Shown: positions 38,201 to 52,932, numbered from the stretch's first letter. The stretch is DNA of 64,000 nucleotides from Trochalopteron elliotii (GCA_024734555.1 JANPWX010000247.1:2974593-3038592); one strand, 5' to 3'. Numbers and translations: made by a program. Notes: a model not told the origin generated them from the letters alone.

Positions 38201-41200
38201 TTCATCTGTGCTTACATTTTTTCTTCTCTCTTTAAAAACATTCTTTTGTTTCCAATACGAGATTAAATAAACTGATATTACCACTTATTTTGAAAAATGA
38301 CACTGCATTATATGAGAAATTTTTGATTGAAAACTATTAGGAAAGCATATAACTGGTAGAAAATGCTGTGTGAAATGTAATGTAAAGGGAACATGTAAGT
38401 GTTGACCAGTTTCCAGAAAATTTACAACTCTAGTATGTTCTTTTCTAAGTTTTAAGAAGTACACACAAGAACATATACTTAATTTGATAACCTAAAAATG
38501 TGCATATAATGAAATTATCTGGAAATATCAAGAAATTATCTGGAAATCTCTTGGACTGTTGTTACCAAGGTCACGTTCACTAACAGGGGCTTATCTGGTG
38601 TTAGTATGTATTGATAAATGACAGGATTAAAAGGGACACCAGGCAATAAGGCATTCATATCAACAGGCACTTTTCTGGGCTCTGCAAAGGTAAAAATTTA
38701 CTAAAATGCTGAAAGTTAAAACTCTGAGAGTCATTATTGCTGTGCTGCTTTTTTGTATGGCAAATATTTTGAGTTTTAAACATTAAATAAGCAAATTTCT
38801 TGTTCAATGTCCTGCAGAGATAGACAACAGGACTGGGCTTCTCGACAGTCAAGACTCAAATTTGGGTAGGCTCAGGGGAGAAAAATAGATTAGGTACCTT
38901 ATCTAGTCAATAAGAAAAACAGGGAGGAGGCTTTTGATTGATTCTGCCCCTCTGCCTTTTTCTCTTCACTTCTAGGCTGAAGTCTCAAGCCTTTTCCATG
39001 TTTATTCAACCTTCTCCATTGAAATGGCACTTTGAGTGTGGGATAGAGATGAATTTCTTTGTATTTATTGATCATTATGGAAAGATAGTCTGACTGACAC
39101 TCTGAAATTGTAGACTGAAATTCAAATTGTCAGTCTATGGATCAGCATTTTCCAATATACTAAGAGAACAACCTGTCAGAAAAGTGGTAGATCATATCTT
39201 GCTGCTCTCAAATCAAGTGCATGTTTTACTGAAATTATATAATTGACATAGGTTCTCTGTCAATGATAAGTAATTAAAATTCTTAGATTATAGCATGCAG
39301 ACAATCTAATATTCACCTCTGGCCTTAAAATCTGTTGTCAAGAGTCTTTGACTTGTAGATCAATTAAAAATCTTTATTAAAGTTTTCAATAGTCTATGAT
39401 TTCTCTTTCATTGTTTTTTCTCTCTGTGTACATTTTATTGATAAATGCTTTAAATTATTTTCCTGATTGTAGAATTTATCATTTCACAGAATGAGTAGAA
39501 CTGGTCTTGAGACTTATCATTGCACTTGAAGTCCTTTTCATATATTGATAAGTTGTCTGGCATAATTGTGATGGAAGGAGAATGTTTTTCTGACCTTTTC
39601 TTTCTTTTCAGTCAGTTAATGGATTTTTTTTTCTTGCATTGCAGTAATATCTGCAAGCTAGTAAATATCCTTGAGCTTACTGGTTATTAATTAATGCCTT
39701 ACTAAACAACTTATTGTTTTTGTATTTATATAGTATTAATGTGCTTCTTCCCCTCCACTTCATTACAGTTCATATTTATACAAATGCTGGATGACTGCCT
39801 ACTCTTATTTTTCTGTATGTACAGAAATAACAGAAAGATCTGTGTAGGTCATTACAGATGGGAATGCTGAGATCATATGAAATCAATTGTGAAGACCATA
39901 TTGGAAATCTAAGTCAGATGATTCTTCTTGCAATGGCAATATTTCGCTTACTAGAAATGAGCTACAACTTCAATCTTAGTAAGTGCATTTGAGTGTTTGG
40001 AAGGACTGCAGGGACTGTAAAGGCATTAATAACTATCAACTGAACTTCAGATACAGGCTTGAGATCTGGTGATAGCCTGGAGAAAAGGCTGCAGCAGGCA
40101 CTGCATTGTTGATTATGGGAATATTATGTACTACAGTATATCTCACATATTTGTTTATACCTACAGTTTACTACTAAGTACAGTTAGGAAGACCACAGAC
40201 AAAAAATCAGGCCAAAAGAAAATGGCACTTAAGGTCTCTGTATCTTCTTTCTTTTCTCCCACCCATTATGCCTACCATCAGAATGTAGTAAGGCATTTCT
40301 CTAGCAAAAAAGGATGTCCTAAAAAAAACCCCAAAACACCCAACCAACCCTGTGTAAAATTTCTGTGATCCTTTCTATGTATTTATATCTCAAAGATTTC
40401 ACTTTCTTATAAAATCTCAAGTTAGCTGTCCTCCCACTCTGCTGGGGAGTGAAGTGTGTCAAGCGAAGCATCTCCAAGCCCCAGAAGAAAATGCTATCTT
40501 TGTAAGCTTCTCTGCAAGACATCCTCCTGATAGGATAGTTCCCTTTCATCCTCTCACTTAGTCTGCAGCAGTTTTCCCACCCAGTCTGCCCCTTTTCATG
40601 TTTTATTTTCTCAAGACTTTCCCATTTTCATCCTTAACCTACGAGCACTTTTTCCAGATGTGTGGCAAACACTGCCTTTTCAGAACACAGTTTTGAAAAC
40701 AAAAACATTCCAGGGGCTAATTTCTCTCAGAACATTGATGTCTTTGTGTCAGTAGATACCAGATGAGTTCAGAAGCTTGGGGGAGGCCTCTCCTTTCAGC
40801 CTTCCTGGTAATATGAGTCAAAACTCTATATACTCAGCATGAAGAGGAAACCTGCTTCCTCTAGCACCGGATGAGGCAGAAAAATATCTGCAGCTGAGCT
40901 GATATTATTCCTTGTGGTAGTTTAGTTGTTTATTTTGAGATTTTGCTATTTCATGATTTGGTAGAGTCGTTCTGTAATTATTACAAGGTGTGCAATGCTT
41001 TGAATTCCTCTTAGCAAAATGCTTGAAGCTGATTACAGTGACAGATTACAAATTTGAAGACAGAACTGGGTCCTTTGATTTGACCTGTCTCCTCTGATGG
41101 GGAGACATGACCCCTATAAATGAAGTAGTACCTATTGAGGCTGCTGGAGACCATGGCCCACATTTATGGAGGTACAATGCTTTTTAATAAGGCACTATTT

Positions 41201-44200
41201 TATCTATAGTGAAAGAGGCTGGGAAGAATAAGGCACTAAGAGGAATGGATGAGGTATATCTAGACAGCAGCATGAAGTTTGTCTTTGAGAATAAAAGTAC
41301 CAAAACACTGGTAAGATGAAATGACAAGTTCAGAGATGCCTTGGGACAAAAGCTACTAATAAAAACACTTGTGTGTTAGGAATTTCTGCTGAAACTCTGA
41401 ACATGCTGGAGAAAATGTAGTCTTCAAATGAAATTAAAGAATCCTAAATTACTGACTGTTTTGCTATATGTGGAGCTGCATTTTAAGGCATTTTAGTTAA
41501 TTTTAATTTGAGTCTGTTGACTCTGAAAGCTAATCTAAGCCCCTCTTTTATTCAAACAGCTCAAACATTTTCAGATTATTTCCTAGAACTTTTTGGACAG
41601 AGCCTGAAATGGCTTTTGGCTGTGTTAACACACATCCAGGAAATATCTAATGGCTCAAACCAAGCCCAGTGCAGCTGCCGTAGAGGAGATGTTCATAATC
41701 TTAAACATCTTGGAAAGATGTATGCTGTAGTAATGGATCATGACAGCTAAAAACAAGGTCCTTTCCGGTCTCTGTCATTACTCAGACTTAACACTACTTG
41801 AATAATGTCAAGAATTATTTGTGAGTAATTTAGTTCACAACTGACTCAAATACTTACTGAATACACTCTTTCTACTTGTGATTCATCCTAGCACAGACAT
41901 GAAGAAAATGTAGAGAACATTTCCTTTCAAACAGTTTTTTCTAAATGCACATGAAAAGTGTCAGTTTCTAAGAAATGTTTTAAAAATAACAGGACAAACA
42001 TATTAGGTAGCACATGTATTTTCATGGTTTTTGATCCCAAACTTAATATTTTGACAAAATGGAATTGACTTTCCCTGCCCATTTATTCCTTGATCGCAAC
42101 TCTGACACTGACAGTAAATTGCAGCCTATTGTAGGTAGATGAATAGGAGGAAATCTAAGCAAAATACAATGCATTCCTGCAAGTTGTCAACTTTTCATGA
42201 GAGATTAATTATCTTTAGTCTTAATCAGCTAGGATCCAGAAAGAAGCATTAATTGTATTGATCCCATTGTTTTATGTTATGCACAAACTTGTATAGTACT
42301 TGTTCATTGTAATTTAATTTGTATTATCTAAAAGCTTTTACCTCATAGGTGCATAAGAAACATGGTGAAAAATTTTCTTCCATTGTGACTTACATTTATG
42401 TTGTTGCATGTCCTTCAGATTTATAGTTTGAACCTGAGGCCTACATTTAATTTTCAGAGATTTTGGGGTGACTGTTAATACTGCTCATTAATTAAATGCA
42501 GGAGATACTTCAACAATGACAATGAGTGACATTTGATTAGATAGATTGATTAGGTTAAACCACTCAAGATTGTCTTGTCAATTGTAAACTTTGTTTCATT
42601 CCCTCTCCAGAGATGAGAGACAGATTTATATACTGTATACCATCAGCTCAATATGCAAAAAAGTGAAAAAGAATTTGTGTAATTGGCTTTCTAAGGACTA
42701 CAAATGAAATTATGGCAGGTTGAGTTTTCACTGGCATAAATCATCCACTGTTTTACAGATTATTAAGCATAAATGGAAGGATAATCTAATGTCATTACAA
42801 GATCACTTGCAGAATTATAATTCTTTCCCAGAATGATTTTCCTGGCATCTATTTAAGAGATTTTCAAGTAGTGCTTGTTCTTTAAAGAATCCACCACTGG
42901 AGTTGCTTCAGAAAAAGATTTCACTTAAGAATGTTTTCTTTTCTAATCATGAAATGTTTGTCATATCTTGTCTGAGTAATTAAAACTGGGGTTTTTCTCT
43001 CCTTTTACTCAACTGGGCTATTTATTGTCTTTTAAAGGATCAAAGTGTGGCTTGCTGGTTTAATATTCTTTAAAAAAGTGTTTCTTGAATGAGGTATGGT
43101 TTAATCAATGTTTTCACATCCTAAAAGCAATCCATTCTGACTTTCTGGGATTCCCTCAAAGTCAACAGAATGGCAAGCATTCACTTCTATTTTGTCTAGA
43201 TTTATGAGAAATGTGGTTAATCAGGGATAAGAAGGATCAGTTTTTGGAAGAATTATTAGGAATGTGCTACAAGGTCACAGAGATTAATCTGTGGGTTGAC
43301 AGATTTCTCCGGGATTTCCTTTTCAGATGAGTTGTCACCTTTGAAGTAGACAGGATGCTTCTTTGCCAAAAGGGCTTGTTAGGGTCCTATAGTTTATTGA
43401 TTTTTATAGTTCAATCGTTTGTAATCAGTAAGGAGCCTCCTTTCTTGCTGCATTCCTCTGAGCAACAATTCCTCCTTCCTGAGAAAAGAGAGTAATGTGA
43501 TTGTGAGTCAGAGTGACCTGATAGGGCCACGTGAGCACTGTTTCTAACAAGTTTTGCTGAACAGTTTTTTTCCTTACACAGCACATTTCCCTATGAAAAC
43601 TGCAAAGCTGATTATGACATTTCTGCACTAAAAACATAAACCCAGCTAATGTGGTTGTGGGTTCTTTGGGATCCTGGACTAACTGCCTGTTGCTCCAGTT
43701 CTGCCTTGATACTTTCTGTGCCTTTGCTTACTTTAATTTCTTTCATTGCAAGCAAGGTTAAACTTGTTTCCTAATAGAATAGGGCATCTATGGAATTTTC
43801 AGCGTGTAGTGTGTTTTCTGAGAAAACAGTCAACAGAATTGCCTTCTCCACCTCCCAGGATGGCTGGTATTGCATCAACCCAAAGATCAGGATTAGTAAA
43901 GTGGAGTTTGAGCACATGTTGCAAGCACCCTGTCAAAACTGATTGGGTCATTTTTACTTTTTTGATGTTGCAAACCCAGAAGCTATAGGGAATGTTCCGT
44001 TGCTATAAAAATTTCATTCTTGACTACCCCTACCACGAAAAAGTATACTCTAAGGTCTAAAATATTTTTTCTAACTCTTATGCCAATTTAATTTTAAATT
44101 GACTTCTGAATTAAATATGACATGCTTTCTTTAGCTGTACTAATGAATATATTTTCACAGTAAGGCTGGTTGATTTTAAACATTGTCTGCTTCATTAACC

Positions 44201-47200
44201 TGTGACAACACATAGCATTAAACCCAAACTTCTTCAATACTTGATTTTATAATTGAAAAATAAAAATGTTTGTCTTACAGGAGAATATTTTTGGTCAGTT
44301 AATAAATATTTCAGATGTTGAGCCAAAACTCCATCTGGAAGCATCTGAGAACTAATGTCTGTGATTTTTTAAAAGATTTTTTGGCATTTTTTTGGCAAGG
44401 ACAAAAGTGATAATAGAATGGAGAGTGCCATAGTCAGATTGCACCTGGGGGAGGGTAGGAGTGATTTGGTTTCTATGTTGCTGCTGCTGTGAATGCTGAC
44501 ATCCCTGAAATCTCATGAGGTTGTTTTCAGTTTGAGGGCTGCAATTAAGATTAAAATCTAGTTCATCAACACAATTTAGTCCTAAAGGCAGTATCTAAGC
44601 CAGAACAGACCCAAGGGATGTTTCATCTGAGCTGTGCTTTTATGACAGGAGAGGTAGAGAATAACTGGGCAGTAAAACATTCTGTAACAACTGACATTGT
44701 TTATTACTGCTGAAAGTGGCTTAATGTACAAGCAGGTGGATATCACTGGCACATGATATTTGCTTTGACCAAGTAGTGGACACTTTGAGTGCCTAATAGG
44801 ATATTCATAGTTACCAGGACTGGGTCTCTATTAAGAAACTGGGACTCAGGTTAGCATTTTCTCTGTTCAGTCTGGTTGGACAAGCCATATATATCATGGG
44901 TTCCTTAACACTTTCTTATTATTTTTATTTTTTTGTCAATTAATCAAATAATTCTTACTTGTGAGTCTTGAGCTAAGTAATGGATTTAATTTTAGGAATT
45001 GTAAGAAAAGCAGTGATTTCCATTCTTCTTCTGGAAAATACTTGGGTTTAGAGAGTAAGCTTTTTCTGATAATATCTGAAACTTTTTTTTTTTTAACTGT
45101 TTTACATGGAAATATCTAGGTGAAAACAATCAGCTGCTAAATATAAGATCTGAAAATCTTAGGGTGTGTGGAAGGTCAGCAGATAAAGTAAATAATTTAG
45201 ATCACAAACTGAGTAAAAAGCAACATGCTGTTGCTAAAAAGCAAGTATCCAATCCAACATATGAACAGAGCTGTAGTTTGGAAGGTGGAAGTGTAAACTG
45301 GAAGGATTAAGCTTTCAGGCATTAGTACCTTTGAGCTCATTGCTTGAGTGATTGCTAGTCCAATTGAAGAGAGCCAAGGAAACAGCTCAGGACATAACCT
45401 ATAAAACTGGAATAAGAAGGAGGGTGTAATCTGTTATTTGTTTACGTGGTGGGTGAGGCAAGAAGTAATGCATTTGAACTGCACAAAGAAATTCCTCCTC
45501 AGATCTCTGTTAGCCCCTTTTGTCCTTGATGATATAATACTATAAATACTCCAAGCTATATCAAATGCAAATGCAATATTTTAGATAAATGTGAGAAAAC
45601 AAGGGGGGGTAACAAAAACAAACAAACAACACAAACAAACTCCAAAAGAGCAAAAAAGTACCTCAACACCCAAACAACAAACAACTCATCCAAACATAGC
45701 ACTGGACCACTAAAACAGCAACAATGAAAACCTCCTGGGGTATTGAAACTATGTGGTCTGGGAGCTTGGAAAGACTGTATTTTGAGTAGGGAGGTTAATA
45801 TATTTTCTGGAGAAATCAGAGGACTCAAATAGATTCAGAGAAGCAGAAATTCAGGACTGTTCAGAGATGACATCACAGGAAGGGGATGACAGCTTCTAAG
45901 TCAAGATCCAGCTCAGAGACTTCGAGAAGTGATGAAGCTATAGTTGGTTTTCTGTTATGTTCACTGGAAAATTTCCCTCCTTCATTTAAGAATAGAAATC
46001 TACAATACTTTGATACCTTGTTACTTTGATACAATCCTTCTTAATTTATAAAATAAATAATAAAATGTACAATATATTTTTTATTTACAATTTCTCTTCT
46101 CAATAAGGACTAATCCTTATTAAAATATCCAGTAGTTATTTTAGTGTTGAATTAGAACTGGAAGAAATTTCACAAAGCAAAACCTTACTGGGCCTGTGTT
46201 TTACACATGGTTTTCACTGACATACCATTATTAAATAGGTATAGCACAGAACTACTGAGTGCGCTCATTATTTTTTTTTGTCAAGGGGAGGTGTGGAAAT
46301 GGTATCTGGACAGCCTTACTACACATAAATATCATGTGCTTGAGGCACTTGATATGGATTTTTAGTCACTAAAATATTTGGAGAGAAAGGTGTTTCTTTT
46401 AAATGAGGAAAAAAATTATAAATTGCATATAATAAATAAATATAGGAAAAACATACTTCTGTTCAAAGAAAGGCCTGATTCAGATTGCAGTTAAAGTTCC
46501 AGATGTCCCCGAGATCAAGTCCTGAATCTTTATTTTTGCAATGTGTCAGTGATCAGACTGATTCTAAACTAAATTTTTTGCTCCTTTGTTCTCTTTCTGC
46601 TTCAGGATTATGTATAAATCATAGCATAGATAATGTACTTTATTACATAAATTATATTAGATGTGTTATATGTTTACTTCTGTGTTTGAGAATAATCAAA
46701 TCTCATGCTTCACAATATTGCCTGATCACTTTTTATCACAAAACAGTCATTGTAGTCTAGCTTCCTGGAAAACATTTTACATGTGTCTTTCAATTTCATC
46801 TATCTGGTAAACTTCATCCAGTAGAATAATGGATTAGAAAGCCTGTGTTGGTAAACTTTATTCAATATAAAAGACTACAACCTTCAGCAGATGAATGACT
46901 GGTCAGTGGCTGCCTTAGACATGGACAGACAGGGCTATCAATGTTATTTGGGAGGTTCTTAAAGAGATAAAGAAATCTATGGAATTAAAGTAGGAAGACT
47001 AACAGTGTTATTTCCAGTTGAAATACATTCAGTTCATTTCACAGAGCAAATAAACACACTAAAAAAATGTAGTGCTTTTATAAATGAAACCTCATTTCAA
47101 ATCCTTAAGAAATATACAACTAATATTGACAGCAAGGCGCTTCCTGCTTGGAATTCCTAAGAGCAGCAGGATGATATACAGGCTATAGACTGAGGAGTTG

Positions 47201-50200
47201 TATGTGAGAACATCACAAATGGTGAAGTTGTCAGTCTAGGATATACCATTTGTCAGTAAGAGTATGTCACCCATGCTTAGATTTATAACATTCTTTTTAT
47301 GATGACTATAATTTTGATTATGAAGCTAACTTACCTTTTTATGCAGTATTTAGTTTCTTTTCATATAAAATTAGCACTAAATTGGCAAGTCTATGAAAGA
47401 TTCTATAATACTGAATTATTTACTGACAAGCCCTGTAATTTTGCTCCTGTAAATATCTGCTAAAGTTGATTTTTATACTAACAAATACATAATCCATTTC
47501 AAGAATGCACCCTAGTAATGTTTTGGGACTGTGAATTCCACAGTTTAATTATATATTGTATTCATGCTGACATCTGTTGTAGAGGTTTTGTTATGTTTTT
47601 GCTGCTTTAAATTTTCTTGGGAATGACTTTGTGAAAGAAATATTTTTTGTGATACAGGAGAAAAAAAATAAAGTGGGAGAGACCAGAAGCAATGACAAAA
47701 AGCTGCAGGACCAGCCTTAACATCTTGTCTCAGTTCAGTTTCAATATATTCTTTCTCTTAAGGCTTGTACAATGCCTGAAAGATCCTCTTATAAGACTGG
47801 ATACAGAAGTGTTGAAGCTTAGAGGTAGACAGATCTGTCTTCATGGTGTTGCAGAAATGGCTATCTCCTAATCATGCAAGAAATACTATTTAGATTATTT
47901 TCTCTAGATGTTGTTAGTTCTATCTTTTTTAAAAATAGTCTTGCACAGATGCTTATCCAGAGCAGCTCTGATGGCCTCATATGACTCTGATGCTGCAGCT
48001 GAGCTTGTTTGTCAAGGGAATTGTTCCAGCTGGTTAATTCCTACCTATTGGTAGGTTTTTGTCATCAGATGCCACTCCTGATGTCAAATGACAAATGTTA
48101 CTGCAGAGCAATCCTAAACCTTACAGGACAGCAAGTGAGCTGGGACTTCTTCCTCAAGTACATGGTTGTATTTAGTTGTACAAATTTGGACTTCACATTT
48201 CAAGACCTCCTGGAGGAGTAGCTTGACTAGACTTCTGTTTCATTGCTCAGGAAATTTCCCCCCAATCTTTGTGGACTTGCCAAAAGAGCCAGTCTCAGCT
48301 GGTACGGATAAGTAGGGTCTCCTCACCTCTGCTCTCAGTGAACACTATGCTGCTGTCCAGATACATATGGATGAGAAACAATTGCTTGCTACTGTTGACT
48401 CATCAAAGGTGCAAAACATCCAGCCAATGTTTGTTTTGTATATGCCCCGTGGGCATAGTAGGAGGAATTGGGAGTGTCTGACTCATGTTTCGCCAGCAAT
48501 TGGAAAATCTCCCCTATATCAGAAACAAGGCAATTTCAGTGTGTCAAGGTCTGATCATGATTTCCCCGCTGATTGCAAAACTAGATTTTCACTGGCTCTA
48601 TTTTTTCTGGCCTATTATATGGCTCTGAACCAAATACTAGCAAAGGGCTACACTATTCTCTACCCATGTATGACAAAAGTAGACAATTCAGGTCCTGAAC
48701 TGTAAAGTTATATTGTTATCTCAATAACTCTCTTCATTACATCATAATATTGCCATCCTTTTCAGATCATCCTTCCCTAAAACCTCCTAAATATAAGCGT
48801 CCTAAAATCTCCATCTTTTCTTCAGTCCCTTTGAAAGACTGATTTTTTTATCTGCTGATCTTGTTGATATTTTTCTTCAATTGCTATAAAAATCTCAGTC
48901 CTAGGGTTAATATTGCGAAGTATTATAATACATCAATAGATACTTAAAGTTAATAGCTGCCTGTTAGTCATGAAAATATGATCAACAGTGATCATACTAA
49001 CTTGCATTTAATTAGAACATACCTAAAAAAAAATGTGTAGCTCACTGCAGCACCCACTTTAAACAAAAACAACAGAGAAAACCCTATACCTTATTAGTAC
49101 TTTTAGTGTGTATCTTCAAGTTCTGCTTCATAAATTTCTTTTGCTCATCAGTGATTAGTCATTTAGTATTTTTTCTTAAGGTCCTTAAACACATGTAATA
49201 AGACATTCTTTTTGATAAGGAAAAGAGATGGATCTCTCTACACATCTCCTCATTACATCTTTTTAGCCTCTTCTTTCTCAAAGTCTTGTATAAATAGTAG
49301 ATCTTGTTGTAGTTTAAAATCAGTCTTATTAATTCCATTTTTGGGGGAAAATATCCAATCTAACTTGCTTTGACTGTTCTACTTACATTGTCCCAGATTT
49401 CATTACATATTTTAGTGGCAGTATGATGATTTGAGAAGTGTATCTACATCATTTACTTGTCTAGACAGCTGTGTGGAAAGCAGGAGAATCATACCATAAG
49501 AAATTGAGTCATGTACAGAGCTAGAGAAGATCAACACTGTGCTTATGAATGTTGCTGTAATAAAAATAATGCTTAGTAAGTCTTCCAAAATGTGCAACCT
49601 TGCAAAAAAAGTAGCAAGTTTTTGTTTGGTAATTTTCCACTTAATGAGCCCTTTCTGTGTCTCTTAAAGGTCTTTTTAATGGGTTAAAAGTTTATTTTTC
49701 AAGCTTTATTTCTTTAAACAGCCTATCTGCCTTTGTTTCCAGTCCCAATCAGGTACCAAGTATTGAAGTTATGATTCATTTTCTTAGCTGTTTTTTTGTT
49801 CACTGGACCTCTTTTGACAAGAGCAAGAAGTTAGAGAAAACCCTTCTCATTACTATTAAGTAGTTGAAAAGCACAAACTATATTGCAGAAAATTTCTGGA
49901 GCTAAAAGTATTTTGGGAGACATGTAAAAATGTTTGTGATTCAGGTAGCTGTCTGTTTCCTTCAAAGACATGAAAAACCCAGACTGACTAGCTAGTAGGT
50001 GTTGCTTAGTCACAAAATCCTACATGTAGTAATCGTTGCCCTAGACTATTATTCCACTTATATTTTCATTAGTGCTATAAACTCCTCTGCACAGCAAGAT
50101 TTAGAGGCAAACTACGTCTTGTAGAGAAATTAGAAAAAAAAAATTCTTTTCACTGATGTGTCAAAGTTGAAGAGTTTGTAATACCATGATGATCCTTAAA

Positions 50201-50800
50201 AATATAATGTGAAATAGTCCAAAAAGAGGGTGGAGGTTTTTTGCACCTGAAGCTCCTATCTCAGTTAAAATTGGGCATCATACTTGACTTTTGTCCCTTC
50301 CTCTCTATGAATTTTGTGTGATTTGACACCAAAGTAGTCTAGGTGAAAATTATATTCCCTGATGGAATTATTTTGAAGTAACCTAAAACTCTGACGTTAG
50401 AAAGGATTCAAACACAAATTAACCAGGAAAAAACAGTGGTCAGGTGCTAATTGCTCCACTAACATGACAATATACAGCTCCCCAAGAATGGGGATAAAGA
50501 CTGATACTGGGCCACAAAAAAACCCAAGGGATTCTTAACAGGGTGTGGGATACTTCTCTTGCAAATTGCTGGATGAAATTCAGTTTATGTCCTTTGTAAC
50601 TAGCTGTCATATCATGCAGTGGTAGCAGTGGTAGTTATGTAACTACAGGATATTAATTGCTGCCTTTTAATTAAATACATTCCCAGTGACTCGAAAAGGG
50701 TAACAAATAATAAGGTTTGTTAGACCCTGCATCTTACAATAATAATAATGAATGGGACCTCCTGGCTGATTAAAACAAATCTCATATTTCTGTAGACCAT
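35277..50800. other. Unique AT-rich sequence, no gene recognised
   Basis: About 15.5 kb in which I could support no gene, RNA, LTR or LINE end. Low-complexity patches are present: A/C-rich sequence at 40321-40350, a T12 run near 45084-45095 and CAAA-rich sequence at 45613-45641. A near-perfect 18-base direct repeat ('gaaattatctggaaat') lies at about 38511-38548. The longest open frame (48367-48705, 112 residues) and the others show no known motif. Long intron or intergenic DNA. Confidence 0.6.
45613..45641 (+). repeat. CAAA-rich low-complexity tract
   Basis: Short run of CAAA/AAAC units directly after a G7 run. Its reverse strand gives a Val/Leu/Phe-rich open frame that is not a gene. Confidence 0.7.
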
Positions 50801-50880
50801 TTTTTGGGTGGGGTTTTTTTTTGTGTTTTTTTTTTTTTTGGAGGGGGTGGTGTTTTTTTGATTCTTGGTGTTTTTTTTGT
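50801..50880. repeat. T-rich tract with interspersed G runs
   Basis: Long T runs, the longest about 15, are broken by GGGTGGGG, GGAGGGGGTGGTG and GGTG blocks. The tract ends about 75 bases before the SINE. It is low-complexity sequence with no coding content. Confidence 0.85.
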
Positions 50881-50956
50881 GCTGAGCTAAAGAGGCATTA
50901 TTATTCTATTATTGAAGACTAGTTGGACAGGGTTAGCATGATGCAGGGTTTTTTGT

Positions 50957-51096
50957 CCCCGAGATCAGCTCATGTGGTTAGAGCATGGTGCTAATAATAG
51001 CCAGGTTGTGGGTTTTACCCCTGTATGGGCCATTCACTTAAGAGTTGGACTCCACGCTCCTTGTGGGTCCCTTTCAACTCCAAATATTCTGTGACC
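50957..51096 (+). mobile_element. tRNA-Ile-derived SINE with CR1-like tail (TguSINE1-like)
   Basis: The head, about 50961-51032, is a decayed tRNA-Ile-like sequence: an A-box-like 'atcagctcatgtgg', an anticodon loop 'ctaataa' (50991-50997) with anticodon AAT at 50993-50995, a B-box-like 'ggttttaccc' at 51011-51020, and an acceptor end 'tgggcca' at 51026-51032. The linker 'ttcacttaa' follows. The tail, 51042-51094, is a CR1 3' end: 'gagttggac', 'ggtccctttcaactc' and 'atattctgtga'. A tRNA-Ile head fused to a CR1 tail is the structure of the TguSINE1 family of passerine birds, which depends on the CR1 reverse transcriptase for its spread. It is not a working tRNA gene: the 5' acceptor strand no longer pairs, the B box is altered and the sequence continues past the tRNA end. 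Confidence 0.88.
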
Positions 51097-52568
51097 TTTT
51101 AGTCACATAAAAAATTAGTTCTGTTCATAAAACACTGCTTTCTCTACCAGCTAAAATTTTTGTTTGAGTAACTCTGAAGCCTGCATAACATTTAACTTGT
51201 TTGCTCTATTTATATATGTCAAAAAATATTTTCATCAAAACTGGTTTTTTTTGGTGTTTATCAAATTCTTTTATTTTTCTATTTTTTCATTCTTTCAATC
51301 ATCTCAAACATTTAGTTACTCTTTCTGAAAACTGGTGATTGCAATCTTGTTTTTCAAATGAGATCTTAGTGTTTTATGTTTCTGTATTGAAAATATTGTT
51401 TGATATGAACATTATTTTTTTAAGCACGAGATAGAAATGGCTTGCAGTCAGTCTCCAATTCCCTGTTTTCACTGTTTTTCTTAATTTTCTCATCTGTTGT
51501 GATTTCAATTCTAACTTTCAGTATTTTTGTAGACAGTCTTGAGAAAACCTAGTACTGAATATTAGAAGTACATGCCTAAGTGACAACTTTTTTGACAGAG
51601 AATGTTTTATTTCTCTAGGTTGGTGATTGGTGATCCTTCTTTCATTCATGTAATCCTGTGGCTGACTTCATTATAAACTCATCCACAAAGCTATTTCAGT
51701 ATCATAACCGATGTATTTATCTAAGATGAAGTCAGTCATCATTATATATAGTGAAGCATATATATAACCCTGTGAGTTTATATGAATATAAATTGTATAT
51801 ATAGTTGTCTTTCATTTACATTCTCAACTATAAGCTCCCTCTTGTCATTTTATGGCTTTAGATTACATCTTGGGTAATACACCTTGCATGTAACTGTGCC
51901 TTTCTTTGCCAGTCTACTGCACATTTTTAGAGTAGTGTTGTAAGTTGTTTGACTGGTTTTCATAATACGTTTTGACTGATGAACTGGAAGAACACAATGC
52001 CAGATTTGTCACATAATAAAATAGCTAATAATATATTTTATATGTAAATATACATAGGGAGAATAAAGCTATGTTAATTGATATGATGATTTATCTTTCT
52101 GGCCATGATTGAGAGTATGTTAGCCTAACCTATTAAAAGCTTTTTTCACTAAATTAGAAATTAAACTTTAATCCTATTTGGCCAAGAGAATTCCAAAACA
52201 TTTGTAGTGATAAATAATGTAATGGTTATAATAAAAGCATAGGTCAGTGACACAGTCTTGATCTACTGATGACTTACATGCTGAAAAAAAACATTATAGG
52301 GTTGTAGGATCCTTTTTACAGGGACAAAAGAACCAGATTATGCTTTCAGAATTCAGAATCTTCTATGGAAAAATGTTGTTCAAGTCTGTGCAGAATGGAA
52401 AATACTCACACTGCAGTATAATTTTCTATAGCCTACAGGGTATCTGTGTGAAATCATCCTTGAATACCTGGAGATAAATCAGAAGAATTTGTTAGAAAAA
52501 ACTGACAAGTATGGCAAAACAGTGAAGTCAAAACTTCATCTCCACAAAGATGGTCAGATAATTAATAC
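51097..52568. other. Unique AT-rich sequence, nothing recognised
   Basis: No gene or element seen. Several short TATATA-rich patches occur between 51740 and 52060. Confidence 0.55.
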
Positions 52569-52614
52569 AAGAACTGTATTATTATATATGTAAGAACTGT
52601 ATTATTATATATGT
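52569..52614 (+). repeat. 23-bp perfect tandem duplication
   Basis: The 23-base unit at 52569-52591 (beginning aagaactgtattattatat) is repeated exactly at 52592-52614. An AT-rich TAATAA stretch follows. The two copies are identical, which suggests a fairly recent duplication. Confidence 0.9.
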
Positions 52615-52896
52615 AATAAATACATATTATTAATAATAATTTCTTATGTCCACCTTCTATATGGAAAGCTTTTTGCCAAAGCTAATGGAATAGATCAGAA
52701 ATCAGTGACTTGCTAATTTCCGACTGGAAGACTGAAAATGGAATTTCCAGATCCCTGCATACTGGCATGGACTGAGACAGGATCTACATTCAGCTTGCTG
52801 TGATTTTGTCACTAAGAATGCAGAAAATAACAAACTCAGTCAAACCTATTTAGTCTTGAACTAATGCTAATATATGAAGAAAAAAAATATTACAGG

Positions 52897-52932
<36 letters not shown>

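Noticed and set aside
48367..48705. Open frame of 112 residues on the plus strand
   Set aside because: No family resemblance, and an overlapping frame of similar quality lies at 48269-48481. Nothing favours it as a real gene.
50961..51032. A functional tRNA-Ile gene
   Set aside because: The acceptor stem does not pair, the B box is altered and a CR1 tail follows, so it is the head of a SINE.
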